Positions 41,200 to 50,551 are shown, counted from the first letter of the stretch. The stretch is DNA of 64,000 nucleotides from JBEKIK01 sp963845975 (GCA_963845975.1 CAWJUD010000002.1:124001-188000), one strand, 5' to 3'. Program-made: numbers and translations. The notes: a model not told the origin generated them from the sequence alone.

Positions 41200-44100
41200 A
41201 TGAAAATCGATCGTTTAACGACCATTCTGCCCTGTTCCAATCTCGAAGATTTGCGGCTTGACCGCAATCCCGACGAGTCCGAGGAGCTTTTATCGGCTTG
41301 GTCCGCCCTGTGGCACCCCGCTTTAATCGATTGTGCCCAGGCCCTGCCGGGTTGGCATCCGGCCGATCAACCCCCCCAGGATCCGGCCGGGAGTCTGATC
41401 GTCCTGCCCGAGTGCTGCGAACCGCTTTTGCCCGACGGCTGGCTGGCCGGGGCCGAGGCTTCCGGAGTTTTGCTGTTGCGTAAATTAAAACACCGGCCGG
41501 AAATGGTCCAAGCCGCTTTGGAACGCATTGACTGCGGCTCAGCCACAATCGACCCGCATCTGGCCGCCGATTTTCTGGCCCTCGGTTTTTGCCGCTTCGT
41601 TGTCGAATTGTTGACGCGAAAATTCCGCTATATGAGCAATATCGACGATACGGCCTTGCAAACGGCCGTGTTGGCCGCCGCCAAGGCGGCCGTCCAAGGC
41701 GATATCGCGGTTGCCCGGGGCGAGATTCAATCGGCCTTTGATCGGCTCCACGAGGCCCGGGAATATTTTTATCCGGTTGAGGCCCGGCTCATCGATTTCA
41801 CACTGGCCGCCTCTACCACCTTGGGAGAATCGCTGCGCAAGGATTTGATAGCCGGATCTCCCCGCAATTTACTTGTTTCCGCCGAAATGCTGCAAGACAT
41901 GGTCCACCGCGAACCGGCTACATTGGAAGCGCTCAAAGAAGCCATGGCAAATAACTCAGTTTCCATTTTGGGCGGCGAATTAGCCGAAATCCCTCTGCCC
42001 TTGCTTTCTCCGGATGCCGTCGAGTTCCATCTACAGCGCGGACTTGAAGTCTACCAGAATCTTCTCCATCGGCGGCCCGTGATTTTTGCCCGGCGGCGCT
42101 TCGGACTTACCCCAGCCCTCCCGCAAATACTCGCAAAAACCGGTTTTACTGCGGCGGTGCACTTTACCCTCGACGACGGCCAATTTCCCACGGGCAACCA
42201 AAGTTGCATGCAATGGGAAGGTCTTGACGGCACGTCGCTCGATGCACTGGCAAAAATTCCGCTGGATGCCAATCGGGCCGATTCGTTTTTCCGCCTCCCG
42301 GAAAAACTCGGCAATGCCATGGAAATGGACCGTCCGGCCACGGTGGTGTTCGCCCATTGGCCCGGCCGCGTTAGTCCTTGGTACGAAGACTTGACGCGGA
42401 TTGCTTCTTACTCCCGCGTGTTGGGCGCTTTTTGCACGCTTGACGATTATTTCCGGCAAGCCGGCCTGCCCGGACAAATAGTAAAATACAATGCCGATCA
42501 ATACCGCTCGCCCTACCTTGCCCAAGACGTCGCCGCGAATCGAGCGGATCCCATTTCGCTTTGGGTTCGTTATTTCCGCCGGCGGGCAACCTGGGAATCA
42601 ATTGAAACTCTCCACACCCTTTCCACTTTGATATATAATGTCCCATACTCGGAAACCGCTTGCGGTTTCGCGACGGATTTACAAAAAATCCCGGCGATCC
42701 TCGAAGATTCCCTCATCCCCAATGCGCCTCCTAATCCCGAACTAGATCAACTTCTCCAAAAAACCCTTAATGCCGCCCTGCAATGCTTTTCAGCATCGCT
42801 GGTCGGCAAACCTGAAAAACCGCTCGCGGTTTCGCAATGCGCCGCCTATTTGCTCGCCAATCCTTGCAGCTTTTCCCAACGCTTGGGCGTCGATCTGCCC
42901 GAACTTGCCACGCCGCCGGATGTGGCCGATCCCATCCGGGCGGCGGGTGAAAACAAGGCTGTGATCGATCTGCCATGCATGGGCTTCGCCTGGGTCGGCC
43001 CCGGAGTGGAAAAGCACTCTTCGCCCCCGTCCGGAGCTAAAAAAGCTTGGCCTTTCGCAAAAAAACACAAAACCGCTCCGCCTATGGCCGAAGAAAACAC
43101 ACTACGCAACGAGTTTTTCGAGGCGATCATCGATCCGCATACCGGCGCAATTCGGGCAATCTCCGATTATCACGGCCGGCATCCGCGCCTGGCACAGCAA
43201 ATCGCCTTGCGAATGCCTCAAGCCGGCGAGCAAGATCCGGAAAGCGACGCCCATTATTCCATCATGTCGGCCGATGAGATTCGCGTTACATCGCCCGGAC
43301 CGGTCTTGGGCGAAATCGTTTCCAGCGGAAAGATCACCGACCGCCAGGGCCTGCGACTCGCCGGATTCAAACAAACCGCCCGGGCCTGGCGTGCTTGCCG
43401 CGTCCTGGAATTGGAAATCGAATTGGACGTCGACCGCCAACCCGATCCGAATCCTTGGAATTCATATTACGCCTGCCGATTTGCCTGGAACGACGAGACT
43501 TGTAATCTTTATCGCAGTGTGAATCTGACAACTCAACCCACCGAACTTACGCGTCTGGAATCGCCGCATTTTATCGATATCCGCTCCGATCCGCTTCGCA
43601 CCACGATCTTGTGCGGCGGCCTGCCCTACCATCGCCGCATTGGATTTCGGAAACTTGATACGCTGCTTATCGTTCAAGGCGAAACCGCCCGCCGGTTCCG
43701 CCTGGGTGTGGGCATCGATCTGCCCAATGCCATGACCGCTTCCCTGGGTTTTTTAACGCCAAAAATAATGTATTTCCCCTCCGCGTCACCTCCAACAACG
43801 CACGGCTGGCTGTTCCATCTCGACCATCGCAACGTAATCGCCACCCGCTGGGAGCCAATCTGGGCCGAAGATGGGGTTCAGGGTTCAGGATTCAGGGTTC
43901 AGGATTTTAGTTTAGCCGCGACCGGGCACCATGTGAAGCATGGTCGGGGAGCGGGCCGAGATAGGGTTCAGGATTCAGGATTCAGGGTTCAGGATTCGGG
44001 ATTCGGGGTTCGGGGTTCAACACCATCAGCCGACATCCAACATCCAACCTCCGGCCTCCGGTCTGTGATCGGTTTCCGAGTCAGACTGCTGGAAACCGAA

Positions 44101-44268
44101 GGACATCATGCCCAACTGAGCATACGCTGCTTCCGCCCGATTGCCTCCGCACGGAAAACAGACGTCAACAACCCATCGCCCATGGCCTTATCGATCGATG
44201 GCGATCGAATAATCGTTCCCGTTCAGCCGTACAAGATGATCGACGTGGAAACGATTTTTTCCGGGTAA
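41200..44268 (+). CDS. Large GH38-like (alpha-mannosidase-type) protein with in-frame repeat insertions
   Basis: 1022 residues without signal peptide. Residues about 215-470 resemble the polysaccharide-processing barrel of GH38/GH57-type enzymes ('ILGGELAEIPLPLLSPDAVEFHLQ', 'FARRRFGLTPALPQILAKTGF'). The C-terminal half resembles the beta domains of GH38 ('NEFFEAIIDPHTGAIRAISDY'). The usual catalytic Asp pattern is not obvious, so activity is uncertain. Three repeats are read in frame: palindromes at 42652-42669 and 42816-42833, and a composite element giving residues about 892-948 ('VQGSGFRVQDF...RVQDSGFRVQDSGFG'). Divergent from the ABC operon. Confidence 0.6.
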   Translation: MKIDRLTTILPCSNLEDLRLDRNPDESEELLSAWSALWHPALIDCAQALPGWHPADQPPQDPAGSLIVLPECCEPLLPDGWLAGAEASGVLLLRKLKHRPEMVQAALERIDCGSATIDPHLAADFLALGFCRFVVELLTRKFRYMSNIDDTALQTAVLAAAKAAVQGDIAVARGEIQSAFDRLHEAREYFYPVEARLIDFTLAASTTLGESLRKDLIAGSPRNLLVSAEMLQDMVHREPATLEALKEAMANNSVSILGGELAEIPLPLLSPDAVEFHLQRGLEVYQNLLHRRPVIFARRRFGLTPALPQILAKTGFTAAVHFTLDDGQFPTGNQSCMQWEGLDGTSLDALAKIPLDANRADSFFRLPEKLGNAMEMDRPATVVFAHWPGRVSPWYEDLTRIASYSRVLGAFCTLDDYFRQAGLPGQIVKYNADQYRSPYLAQDVAANRADPISLWVRYFRRRATWESIETLHTLSTLIYNVPYSETACGFATDLQKIPAILEDSLIPNAPPNPELDQLLQKTLNAALQCFSASLVGKPEKPLAVSQCAAYLLANPCSFSQRLGVDLPELATPPDVADPIRAAGENKAVIDLPCMGFAWVGPGVEKHSSPPSGAKKAWPFAKKHKTAPPMAEENTLRNEFFEAIIDPHTGAIRAISDYHGRHPRLAQQIALRMPQAGEQDPESDAHYSIMSADEIRVTSPGPVLGEIVSSGKITDRQGLRLAGFKQTARAWRACRVLELEIELDVDRQPDPNPWNSYYACRFAWNDETCNLYRSVNLTTQPTELTRLESPHFIDIRSDPLRTTILCGGLPYHRRIGFRKLDTLLIVQGETARRFRLGVGIDLPNAMTASLGFLTPKIMYFPSASPPTTHGWLFHLDHRNVIATRWEPIWAEDGVQGSGFRVQDFSLAATGHHVKHGRGAGRDRVQDSGFRVQDSGFGVRGSTPSADIQHPTSGLRSVIGFRVRLLETEGHHAQLSIRCFRPIASARKTDVNNPSPMALSIDGDRIIVPVQPYKMIDVETIFSG
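42652..42669. repeat. Palindrome GAAACCGC-TT-GCGGTTTC inside the GH38-like gene
   Basis: Perfect 8-bp arms. Relatives are at 42816-42833 in the same gene, 5809-5824 after cimA and 34757-34774 upstream of the PilO-like gene's 5' end. Confidence 0.7.
43875..44019. repeat. Composite element: heptamer array, hairpin, heptamer array (in coding sequence)
   Basis: GGGTTCA/GGATTCA units (43875-43908), then a hairpin region (TTTAGCCGCGACCGGGC... CATGGTCGGGGAGCG, 43911-43955), then a second array (43963-44019). The same composite in the opposite orientation lies at 51922-52050. Confidence 0.85.
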
Positions 44269-44445
44269 CCCGCGGCAATCACGCTATGAAAGAGGCCTGT
44301 TCCGTCCGGAATTCCAGGAATTCGGAATTGCGTTATGTGATGCAGTAAACCAGGTATAACCAATCTCGCCAATCTTGCCATGACCGAAGCTTATCAGTTC
44401 TCTCCCTTTTTGTTAATAATTAAGTATTGTGTCCTTGCGCTGCGT

Positions 44446-44960
44446 TTAACTTGGGAAAGGAGGATGGATGTAGGATACATCGAGAAACCTTTCGTTGGAG
44501 CCCTGCGGGTAGTCAAGCCCGTCCGGGAGAGTCTGGCCAACAGCCGGAAGCGAGTCTTGCGTGGCGTCGGGGCAACCCGGCCTGCGAAGCGTAGACAGCC
44601 AGTGCCGAAGCCGTGTGATTGAGCCTCGAAAGTACGAAACGCGGGAGCCTTCGCCGTGGACACTGCGGGGGCCATGCCGACGCATCGCCAAGGCCAGACG
44701 CGTTGGTTCCGCCGGGGTCGGAGAGCAGGGCAAGAGCACAATCGGGGTTCCCCAGGAACGCAGGAGGTCCCGCCGTTTCCACTGACTAAATCCCGGCCGG
44801 AGATACCGGGTGACCAACTCCATGAAATCCGCGCGAGGAGGCGCTCGGCCGCGCGCGGACAGAGAAAAAAACCGAGCGCTTGAGCGGTATCGTTCGCGCG
44901 AAGGAAACGAAGCGCGGCATGGATAGAGAGCAAAAGTAAGACGACGCCGTGCTGCCGGCC
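44446..44960 (+). other. GC-rich structured region, possible remnant of a group II intron or other large RNA
   Basis: About 500 bases with no convincing frame. They have many short complementary stretches and RNA-like phrases such as 'GCGAAGCGTAGACAG', 'GGGGCAACCCGG' and 'GAGCCTCGAAAGTACGAAAC', which remind me of the 5' domains preceding group II intron reverse transcriptases. No reverse transcriptase gene and no clear domain V follows. Composition differs from the AT-richer flanks. The assignment is tentative; the direction is guessed from the resemblance. Confidence 0.3.
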
Positions 44961-45046
44961 TCGCAGAATTCCTCGAAATTGCCAGTCTACTCTTTGTGTA
45001 TCCATAACTCATAATTCTTTGCATAAGCTGAAACATTTGAAGTAAA

Positions 45047-46201
45047 TCACGAATTGTTTGACTTTTCGGATGGTGACAAGAGCACCCGCCTACGCAATCG
45101 TCCACGGATTTCCAAAACAATAACAGCTAGAATTACCGACATGCCCACGAAAAGCTCCATTGGAAATCCACTATTTTGTTTGTTGCGTGGAGAGGTTCTC
45201 TCAATCCATCGGACCAAGTCGTCGAGATGGTCCAAACCACCCGGCTGAGATTGCTTGAATAACGGGTCTGGCGCATCATCATTACATGCAAGAGTGCCGG
45301 GGGACGGATGGAATTGGAAAACCCAGTCCTCGACACAATTCACGCCCACCTCGAGCACAGTAAAATGTCCCTCGGATACTCTTCTCTTGCTCTCTGCATC
45401 AAAGGGAACTGCATAATCATACTGAACACGATGGATCGAGGTTGGTAGCCAAATATCTGGTGCAACTTCACGATGCCCAGTTAGGTCAATCCTTTCTATT
45501 AACCTGTGGTCATTGGATGTGTACAATTCGCGCGCCACAAGACAACATCCACGTCGAGGATCAAGCCAAAGGTAATCAACGCCATCGCATTCCAGTACAT
45601 GACACCAATGGCCATCGACCAGTTCTTGTTGTGACCGCACACTTGCATATTTCTCGTAATTGGCAACTTCTGACAACATGTACGGTCGTCCGAATGGCCT
45701 TGGAGCAGGGCGTCCGTGCAAAGGCCACACTCCGGTAAGATGAAAGTACAACTCATCCGACAAAGAACCGGGCAGCGCATCGTTCGGCTTAAGGGCCAGT
45801 TCACGGTAATATCGATTGACGGGAAACTCAAAATACACGTGGTCCGAGGTCACATACGATTTCCTTTGAAAGGGGTCATCCTGCCAATCCAACGAGGCGT
45901 CGCCGTGTGTGGAATGGTGATAAAGAGCATACGGCTCTTTAGCCATTACAGTTCTGTGGATATACGCACCAGATGGCGTGTTTCTGAGAGCTATGTCGCC
46001 GTGTCCACGATAAACTACCCGGACACTCTGTATTTTTTCTTGCGATAGACCCAATTGCTGCCGAAGTTGACGAGCAGACAGCGTTGCCTGGGGTGGCACC
46101 CCGTAGAGTTGGAAGGGCAGCCATAGAGCAAACACCCAGATGGCCAACGACCCGATGGCCTCAATTCGGTGATGATGAGATGCAGGGCGAGATTGAAGCA
46201 T
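45047..46201 (-). CDS. Membrane-anchored exported protein of unknown function
   Basis: 384 residues from ATG 46201. An N-terminal hydrophobic segment ('GSLAIWVFALWLPFQLYG') acts as signal or anchor. The middle is rich in beta-type sequence ('VDGHWCHVLECDGVDYLWLDPRRGCCLVAREL'), resembling planctomycete proteins with a LolA/LolB-like fold. A C-terminal span ('MELFVGMSVILAVIVLEI') is followed by a basic tail. Its reading frame is open upstream into the neighbouring transposase, giving an apparent 857-residue fusion. That is best explained by an IS inserted just before this gene. Function unknown. Confidence 0.6.
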   Translation of the reverse strand: MLQSRPASHHHRIEAIGSLAIWVFALWLPFQLYGVPPQATLSARQLRQQLGLSQEKIQSVRVVYRGHGDIALRNTPSGAYIHRTVMAKEPYALYHHSTHGDASLDWQDDPFQRKSYVTSDHVYFEFPVNRYYRELALKPNDALPGSLSDELYFHLTGVWPLHGRPAPRPFGRPYMLSEVANYEKYASVRSQQELVDGHWCHVLECDGVDYLWLDPRRGCCLVARELYTSNDHRLIERIDLTGHREVAPDIWLPTSIHRVQYDYAVPFDAESKRRVSEGHFTVLEVGVNCVEDWVFQFHPSPGTLACNDDAPDPLFKQSQPGGLDHLDDLVRWIERTSPRNKQNSGFPMELFVGMSVILAVIVLEIRGRLRRRVLLSPSEKSNNS

Positions 46202-46257
46202 TCTTACACCGTCATCCGAAGACGACGCCGATGCCGTCGTACAAATAAGATTACCGC

Positions 46258-47620
46258 CAACACTGCGATGAGAATTACGTTGACGATCACGATTAACCAG
46301 CCGGGGTTCTATGCGTCCCAAGGGATGATGGTTTGTTTGTCGAGCGATCTGGCGAAGCATTTTATCGTACACTTGCGGACGTATCAACGGGCTGGCTTGA
46401 TGGAGACTGTTCGAGAAAGCCAGCATCACTTTTACTGCCCCGGCAAAGCTGATCTTTTTGGCCGGCGTGCCGGTTTTCTCCGCTGACTCATGGATCAAGG
46501 CCCAGACCAGATTGTGCCCCAGGATGATAGATGCCACCTCTCGCCGCACTGCGCCGGGGCTTTTCCCCCGAAGCACGTCCATCTGCAATGTAGTTTTCAA
46601 GGATCCAATTCGCGGTTCTACGCCCCATCGCCGCCGATAGAGTTCCACTATCTCTTGGCGAGGATACTCGTCGGGATTCATAAGCGTAGTCACGAGCCAA
46701 AGCGTGTGCCAAGTGGCCCCTCTTTGAAACGACACGCGGATCAGCCGCACCCACAGTTTGCCCGGCAACGACGAATCGTTATACTTTCCACGTATTTGCG
46801 GGGCCAAGTCCAACGGCACGATCCACTCGTCCTTGGCAATCGGTCGGCCTCGACTAATAAGTAAGAGCGGATCGCGGCGCTGGTGCAGGCGGGTAACGAC
46901 CCTGATACGGCGTTGGCGGAGCTTGGCCAAGTTGTAAAATGAGCAGAATTTGCGGTCCATTAAGCAAATGCAGCCGCTTGGCAGGGTGTGCCGCATATCG
47001 TGGAACTGGCGGTCTTCGTTGCACGTGTACTGGTCAAGGCGATAGTTCCAGATCACTTCCAGGCCGGCAAGTTCAATGAAGGTGATCCTTGCCACGGGAA
47101 AGCGGCCGGGACCGTGACGGGTGTTGGCATATCCGAAGGCATTCACCAGAGACGGTTCATCGGGCATGGATACAGATGATCCGTCAACCACGAAGACCCA
47201 GCGGCCATGACAACGATAAGAGCAACCAAAGCGGCGGCGAATCACATGAGCCTTGCGGACAATCAACTCCATAAAGGCACCCTCAGGAATGCGATCCCGC
47301 GCTTGGCACCATGCCGAGTCCGTTGGCACTTCGATATCGGGGGGCAACGCGGCGGCAAGAAAGATCAACGATGCGGCAATGGACTGATCGGGGCTCAGCC
47401 CGCGATAAACCATCGAGCGAACAGTGACGCCCGGCGGAAGTTTTCGGCTTCGCCACCTGTGACCACGTTCGATACAGATGGCCTCGATCTCCCGGTCTGT
47501 GAGGAGATTATTGAGAGTGGCCAACGGAATAGAATGACAAAATACTTGATGATCTTCATTCTCCTTGACGATATTGTACACGATAGGCCTCCTTGCCAAT
47601 TTGAAAGGAATTGTTGACAC
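46258..47620 (-). CDS. IS4 family transposase (lacks own stop)
   Basis: About 454 residues to the proposed IS end, starting at GTG. The DDE-type core is visible: 'FVVDGSSVSMPD' (first Asp), 'CICLMDRKFCSFYNL' (second Asp) and the IS4 signature 'YRRRWGVEPRIGSLK' carrying the Glu. The N-terminus 'LLTDREIEAICIERGHRWR' is typical of IS4 subgroup members in planctomycetes. The frame runs through the terminal repeat into the adjacent membrane-protein gene without a stop. The element may still be active in principle, since the catalytic residues are intact. Confidence 0.85.
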
Positions 47621-47662
47621 CCTTCTTATCGGCAGGCTAGGCCTATTTTTATCGCTGTGTTG
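46258..47662 (-). mobile_element. IS4-type insertion sequence, about 1.4 kb
   Basis: The ends are proposed from an imperfect inverted repeat: AACACTGCGATGAGAAT (46259-46275) and, on the minus strand, AACACAGCGATAAAAAT (47645-47661), 14 of 17 matching. Length fits IS4-family elements. No target-site duplication could be recognised, so the ends may be a few bases off. Confidence 0.6.
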
Positions 47663-47706
47663 TGATACACTAGTTGCTTATCTTAGGGCCATTGTATGGT
47701 GTCCCC

Positions 47707-47812
47707 GGAATTGCGGAATTGTTAATTGCTGAATTGTTGGAATTGCGAATTGGCGGAATTCGGAATTTGGCGGAATTCGGAATTGGACGGAATTGGAATT
47801 CCTGGAGGTTTA
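47707..47812. repeat. Array of GGAATT(G/C) units
   Basis: About a dozen GGAATT/GAATTG hexamers with short spacers, between the IS end and the methyltransferase gene. Smaller clusters of the same unit are at 44302-44332 and 49018-49040. Confidence 0.65.
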
Positions 47813-47885
47813 ATAAACGCAAGTGCCATTCGCGGAATGCCCTCTTTATTCATCACGCCGATTCCGGATCGTACGGGAGTTTTAT

Positions 47886-48932
47886 TCACTCGGGGCCGAG
47901 AAATGCGAACTCGGCACATTTTTCATTGCGGGGGTTGAACTCTTTTCTAAAAATAAGGTAACCATGTTCACGCAGTAGGTCGATGATACGCACAAAAGAA
48001 ATCCATTGTTCATCGTCCAACAAATGAAATTCTACCAAAAGTTGCTTAACAGACAGTTTTTCAAGGGTCCCGGACGCAATGATTTCCAGCAGAGCCGGCA
48101 TTTCTCCCCCTTCAATATCGATTTTTAAGATATCTACATGTTGATGTCCCAGCTCGGCAGCAAACTCGCTTAAGCATTTGACTGGACATTTTCTGCCTTC
48201 GATGACCAGATCGTCGGTTTCCCCGGGTTTGGTGGAAGTCGGTCCCAGACCGACGGGGTGATACCAGAATTTCCCTTTACCGACTGCTTGTCCGGGTTGG
48301 TAATTGGGAAAAGACTGCTTCACGGAAGGTGCGGGATCGAACGCATGAACCTCGCAGCCGAAGAGCCCGGCCATATCGACATCGAATGATATGTCATCGC
48401 CGACGCCGAAGGAGTATACCACAGCCCCCGGCTTTAAGTGTTGGGGATCACACAGCCATTTTCCGCCGTCGCCAAACCTGCCGACGCGAAGCAAATTCTT
48501 TCCGTCAATGACGGCATCAAAGAGAAAAATTCGATCAGGGTCCTGGTATTTTTTGACAAAAGCCGCGGAATCTTTTTTGTAATCTTCCAAGATCTTCGCC
48601 TGATCCGCGAGGCGTTTTTTCTGCAAGTTCTGTGCGGGTAGATTGCGGTAGTAGTCGCTTTTTTCAAGAAGATAGGCGTTTAGATTGTTGGAAGGAGCTG
48701 GAGCTGCGCTATCATCTTGTATCTTTTCCTGCAAGTCCCGCCTTTTCACATGGATGGAGGCTTTTGAGGCTTTTGGATAGATGTAAGGAGCTAAGTAAGA
48801 ACCTAATTGCGATAAGACGGAATCCATCCCGCGTGACAAATCTATGCTTCTCATTAACACAACAAGTCCCACGGTGGAGATAACGCTGAACCCGCAATAA
48901 AGAATTAACTCGCGAAGTGTGAATCTTTTCAT
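47886..48932 (-). CDS. FkbM/Methyltransf_24-type methyltransferase-like protein, membrane-anchored
   Basis: 348 residues. An N-terminal hydrophobic segment ('LILYCGFSVISTVGLVVLM') anchors the protein. The following 100 residues are charged and helical. The methyltransferase-like fold (about 155-345) shows 'AVVYSFGVGDDISFDVDMA' (SAM-binding glycine loop region), 'HAFDPAPSVKQSFP' and 'HVDILKIDIEGGE', the FkbM-type motif. Likely O-methylation of a glycan or other surface molecule; the substrate is unknown. The surrounding DNA is rich in repeats. Confidence 0.75.
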   Translation of the reverse strand: MKRFTLRELILYCGFSVISTVGLVVLMRSIDLSRGMDSVLSQLGSYLAPYIYPKASKASIHVKRRDLQEKIQDDSAAPAPSNNLNAYLLEKSDYYRNLPAQNLQKKRLADQAKILEDYKKDSAAFVKKYQDPDRIFLFDAVIDGKNLLRVGRFGDGGKWLCDPQHLKPGAVVYSFGVGDDISFDVDMAGLFGCEVHAFDPAPSVKQSFPNYQPGQAVGKGKFWYHPVGLGPTSTKPGETDDLVIEGRKCPVKCLSEFAAELGHQHVDILKIDIEGGEMPALLEIIASGTLEKLSVKQLLVEFHLLDDEQWISFVRIIDLLREHGYLIFRKEFNPRNEKCAEFAFLGPE

Positions 48933-49047
48933 ATCATTCTTTCTTTGTAACCTGGAGAAGGGGAAAAAGGGGACATTCTATTTTTTTCCTTTGTATTTCC
49001 CTAACAGATTAGGGCGAATTCCGGAGAGAATTCCGGGGACACATTGC

Positions 49048-49623
49048 TTAATTCCTATATATTCTTGTTCGTCGGGTGCCACTGCTGGCTTGCAAGCAGT
49101 GGCATATTGTTTTGGAATGTACTAATCTGCGTATTACGCTCCGGTAGCCGGTTCCGCGTTTGGCGAACGATTGCAGGGCCAGATAACTTGGTCCGAACCG
49201 CTTGATGTTGTCGAGTTGCTTGTCGAACTCGTCGAAATGCGTTTCTTCGTCGTTTACGAGCGACTCGAACATTTGCTTAGTGGCCGAATCGGCATTTGCG
49301 CCGGCTTGGACGGCGAAGCGGTTGTAGACGTCCACCGCTTCAAGTTCCATCTTTGCCGCGGCTTTGAGAATTTCCAAAGGATCGGTGATTTTCGCGACCG
49401 GCCCGGCGGCCGTCATTTCCACGTCGCCTTTGAGGAAAATAATCCGCTCGGCCAGGATTTCCACGTGCCCCATCTCCATGATGGCGATCCTGCGAAACAT
49501 GGCCGCCAAAGGCGCAAATCCTTGATCGTCAAGGTGAAAGTGCCAGTACATGTACTGGTGTACGGCCTGCAACTCGTCGGCCACGCCCTTATTCAACAGT
49601 TCTATGCTTTTTTTCGCGTCCAC
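49048..49623 (-). CDS. Bacterioferritin-like ferritin-fold protein
   Basis: Iron storage or detoxification protein of the ferritin-like fold, 191 residues from GTG 49623. That start has GGAG six bases upstream. A TTG at 49686 is open but lies upstream of the likely transcription start. Di-iron ligands are visible: Glu in 'ADELQAVHQY', Glu/His in 'AIMEMGHVEIL', Glu in 'KMELEAVDVYN' and Glu/His in 'NDEETHFDEF'. After 'LALQSFAKRG' the remaining 35 or so residues are basic and unlike the family. They are partly encoded by the palindromic repeat at 49077-49104, so the natural C-terminus has probably been changed. Confidence 0.82.
   Translation of the reverse strand: MDAKKSIELLNKGVADELQAVHQYMYWHFHLDDQGFAPLAAMFRRIAIMEMGHVEILAERIIFLKGDVEMTAAGPVAKITDPLEILKAAAKMELEAVDVYNRFAVQAGANADSATKQMFESLVNDEETHFDEFDKQLDNIKRFGPSYLALQSFAKRGTGYRSVIRRLVHSKTICHCLQASSGTRRTRIYRN
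49077..49104. repeat. Palindrome TGCCACTGCT/AGCAGTGGCA
   Basis: Perfect 10-bp arms around an 8-base loop. Same family as the two copies in aceF; here it lies in the 3' end of the bacterioferritin-like frame. Confidence 0.85.
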
Positions 49624-49665
49624 GGTTTTCTCCACATTACCGGGTTTTAAAACTGTAAAAATTGC

Positions 49666-49694
49666 AGTATCTTGATTTGTTTGCAATCAGTCAA
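49666..49694 (-). promoter_or_regulatory. Sigma-70-type promoter of the bacterioferritin-like gene
   Basis: On the minus strand TTGACT (49689-49694), 17 bases, then GATACT (49666-49671). It rules against the TTG start at 49686. Confidence 0.6.
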
Positions 49695-49722
49695 GAACCC
49701 CCGGAATCGTTTTTATCGTGAT

Positions 49723-50418
49723 ATGTCGAAACAATATCCGAAACTAATTCTCCTTCCCGGCCTGGGCACGGACCAACGGCTGTTCGAGCGGCAGCGTCCG
49801 GCCTTTCCCGATCTTTGGGTCCCGCCTTGGATCTTGCCTCGCGATGACGAGGGCCTGGCCGATTACGCCGCGCGAATGGCCGAGATTATTACCGCAAGGC
49901 AAACCGGACCGATAATTTTAGGCGGCGTTTCCCTCGGTGGAATGATTGCTTACGAAATCGCCCGGCACGTAAAACCGCAAGCCGTGGTGCTTATCGCCAG
50001 TTGCCGGACGCGGCAGGGGATTCGCGGATTCTTTCGTGCCACCGGTCATCTTTGGCCGGTCGTGCCCTCCGGCGTGTTTAAGGTCGCCAAATTCCTTTCC
50101 TTGCCGGCATTGCGGATGTTCGGCCCGCTTATGCCCGAGCACCGGCGGCTTTGCGCCCGGATGTTCTCCGAGTCGGATGCCCGTTTCATGCACTGGGCCG
50201 TCTCGGCGATTCTGCATTGGAATCCTACGCCGCTTGTGCAAACACCCGTGTACCAAATCCACGGTGCGCACGACCGCATCATTCCCTTAAAATGCGTCGC
50301 GCCCGACGAAATCCTCCCCCGCGGCGGCCACCTCATAAACCTCACCCACGCCGACGCGGTGAATGCGTTCATTAAAAACGTTTTTACCCGAAATCTATCG
50401 GAAGAAATAAAAATGTAG
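49723..50418 (+). CDS. Alpha/beta-fold hydrolase
   Basis: 231 residues from ATG 49723. The nucleophile elbow is 'GGVSLGGM', the acid is in 'IHGAHDRIIP' and the catalytic histidine is probably in 'GGHLINLTH'. The N-terminal 'LILLPGLGTDQRLFERQ' resembles small esterases/thioesterases of the alpha/beta family, such as those acting on acyl carriers. The substrate cannot be inferred. Divergent from the bacterioferritin-like gene, with overlapping upstream regions. Confidence 0.82.
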   Translation: MSKQYPKLILLPGLGTDQRLFERQRPAFPDLWVPPWILPRDDEGLADYAARMAEIITARQTGPIILGGVSLGGMIAYEIARHVKPQAVVLIASCRTRQGIRGFFRATGHLWPVVPSGVFKVAKFLSLPALRMFGPLMPEHRRLCARMFSESDARFMHWAVSAILHWNPTPLVQTPVYQIHGAHDRIIPLKCVAPDEILPRGGHLINLTHADAVNAFIKNVFTRNLSEEIKM

Positions 50419-50472
50419 CCGATTCCATTTTCCACGCTCCACCCGCAAATTATGTTTAGATGATCAATAAAA

Positions 50473-50505
50473 CTCTCTTGAGAGCTATAAGTAATAGTGT
50501 ATAAT
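50473..50505 (+). promoter_or_regulatory. Promoter and possible operator of the toxin-antitoxin operon
   Basis: TTGAGA (50478-50483), 16 bases, TATAAT (50500-50505). The palindrome CTCTC-TT-GAGAG (50473-50484) covers the -35 box and would suit autorepression by the antitoxin. Confidence 0.6.
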
Positions 50506-50551
50506 CTATAAAGGCAGTAATCATTGTCGATTCCGGAGACATATATCACCC

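Noticed and set aside
43875..44019. Possible CRISPR-like array
   Set aside because: Units are 7-8 bases, nearly contiguous and without unique spacers; no cas genes are near.
44446..44960. RNase P RNA or tmRNA
   Set aside because: The conserved RNase P GAGGAAAGTCCGGGCTCC block and the tmRNA tRNA-like ends are absent.
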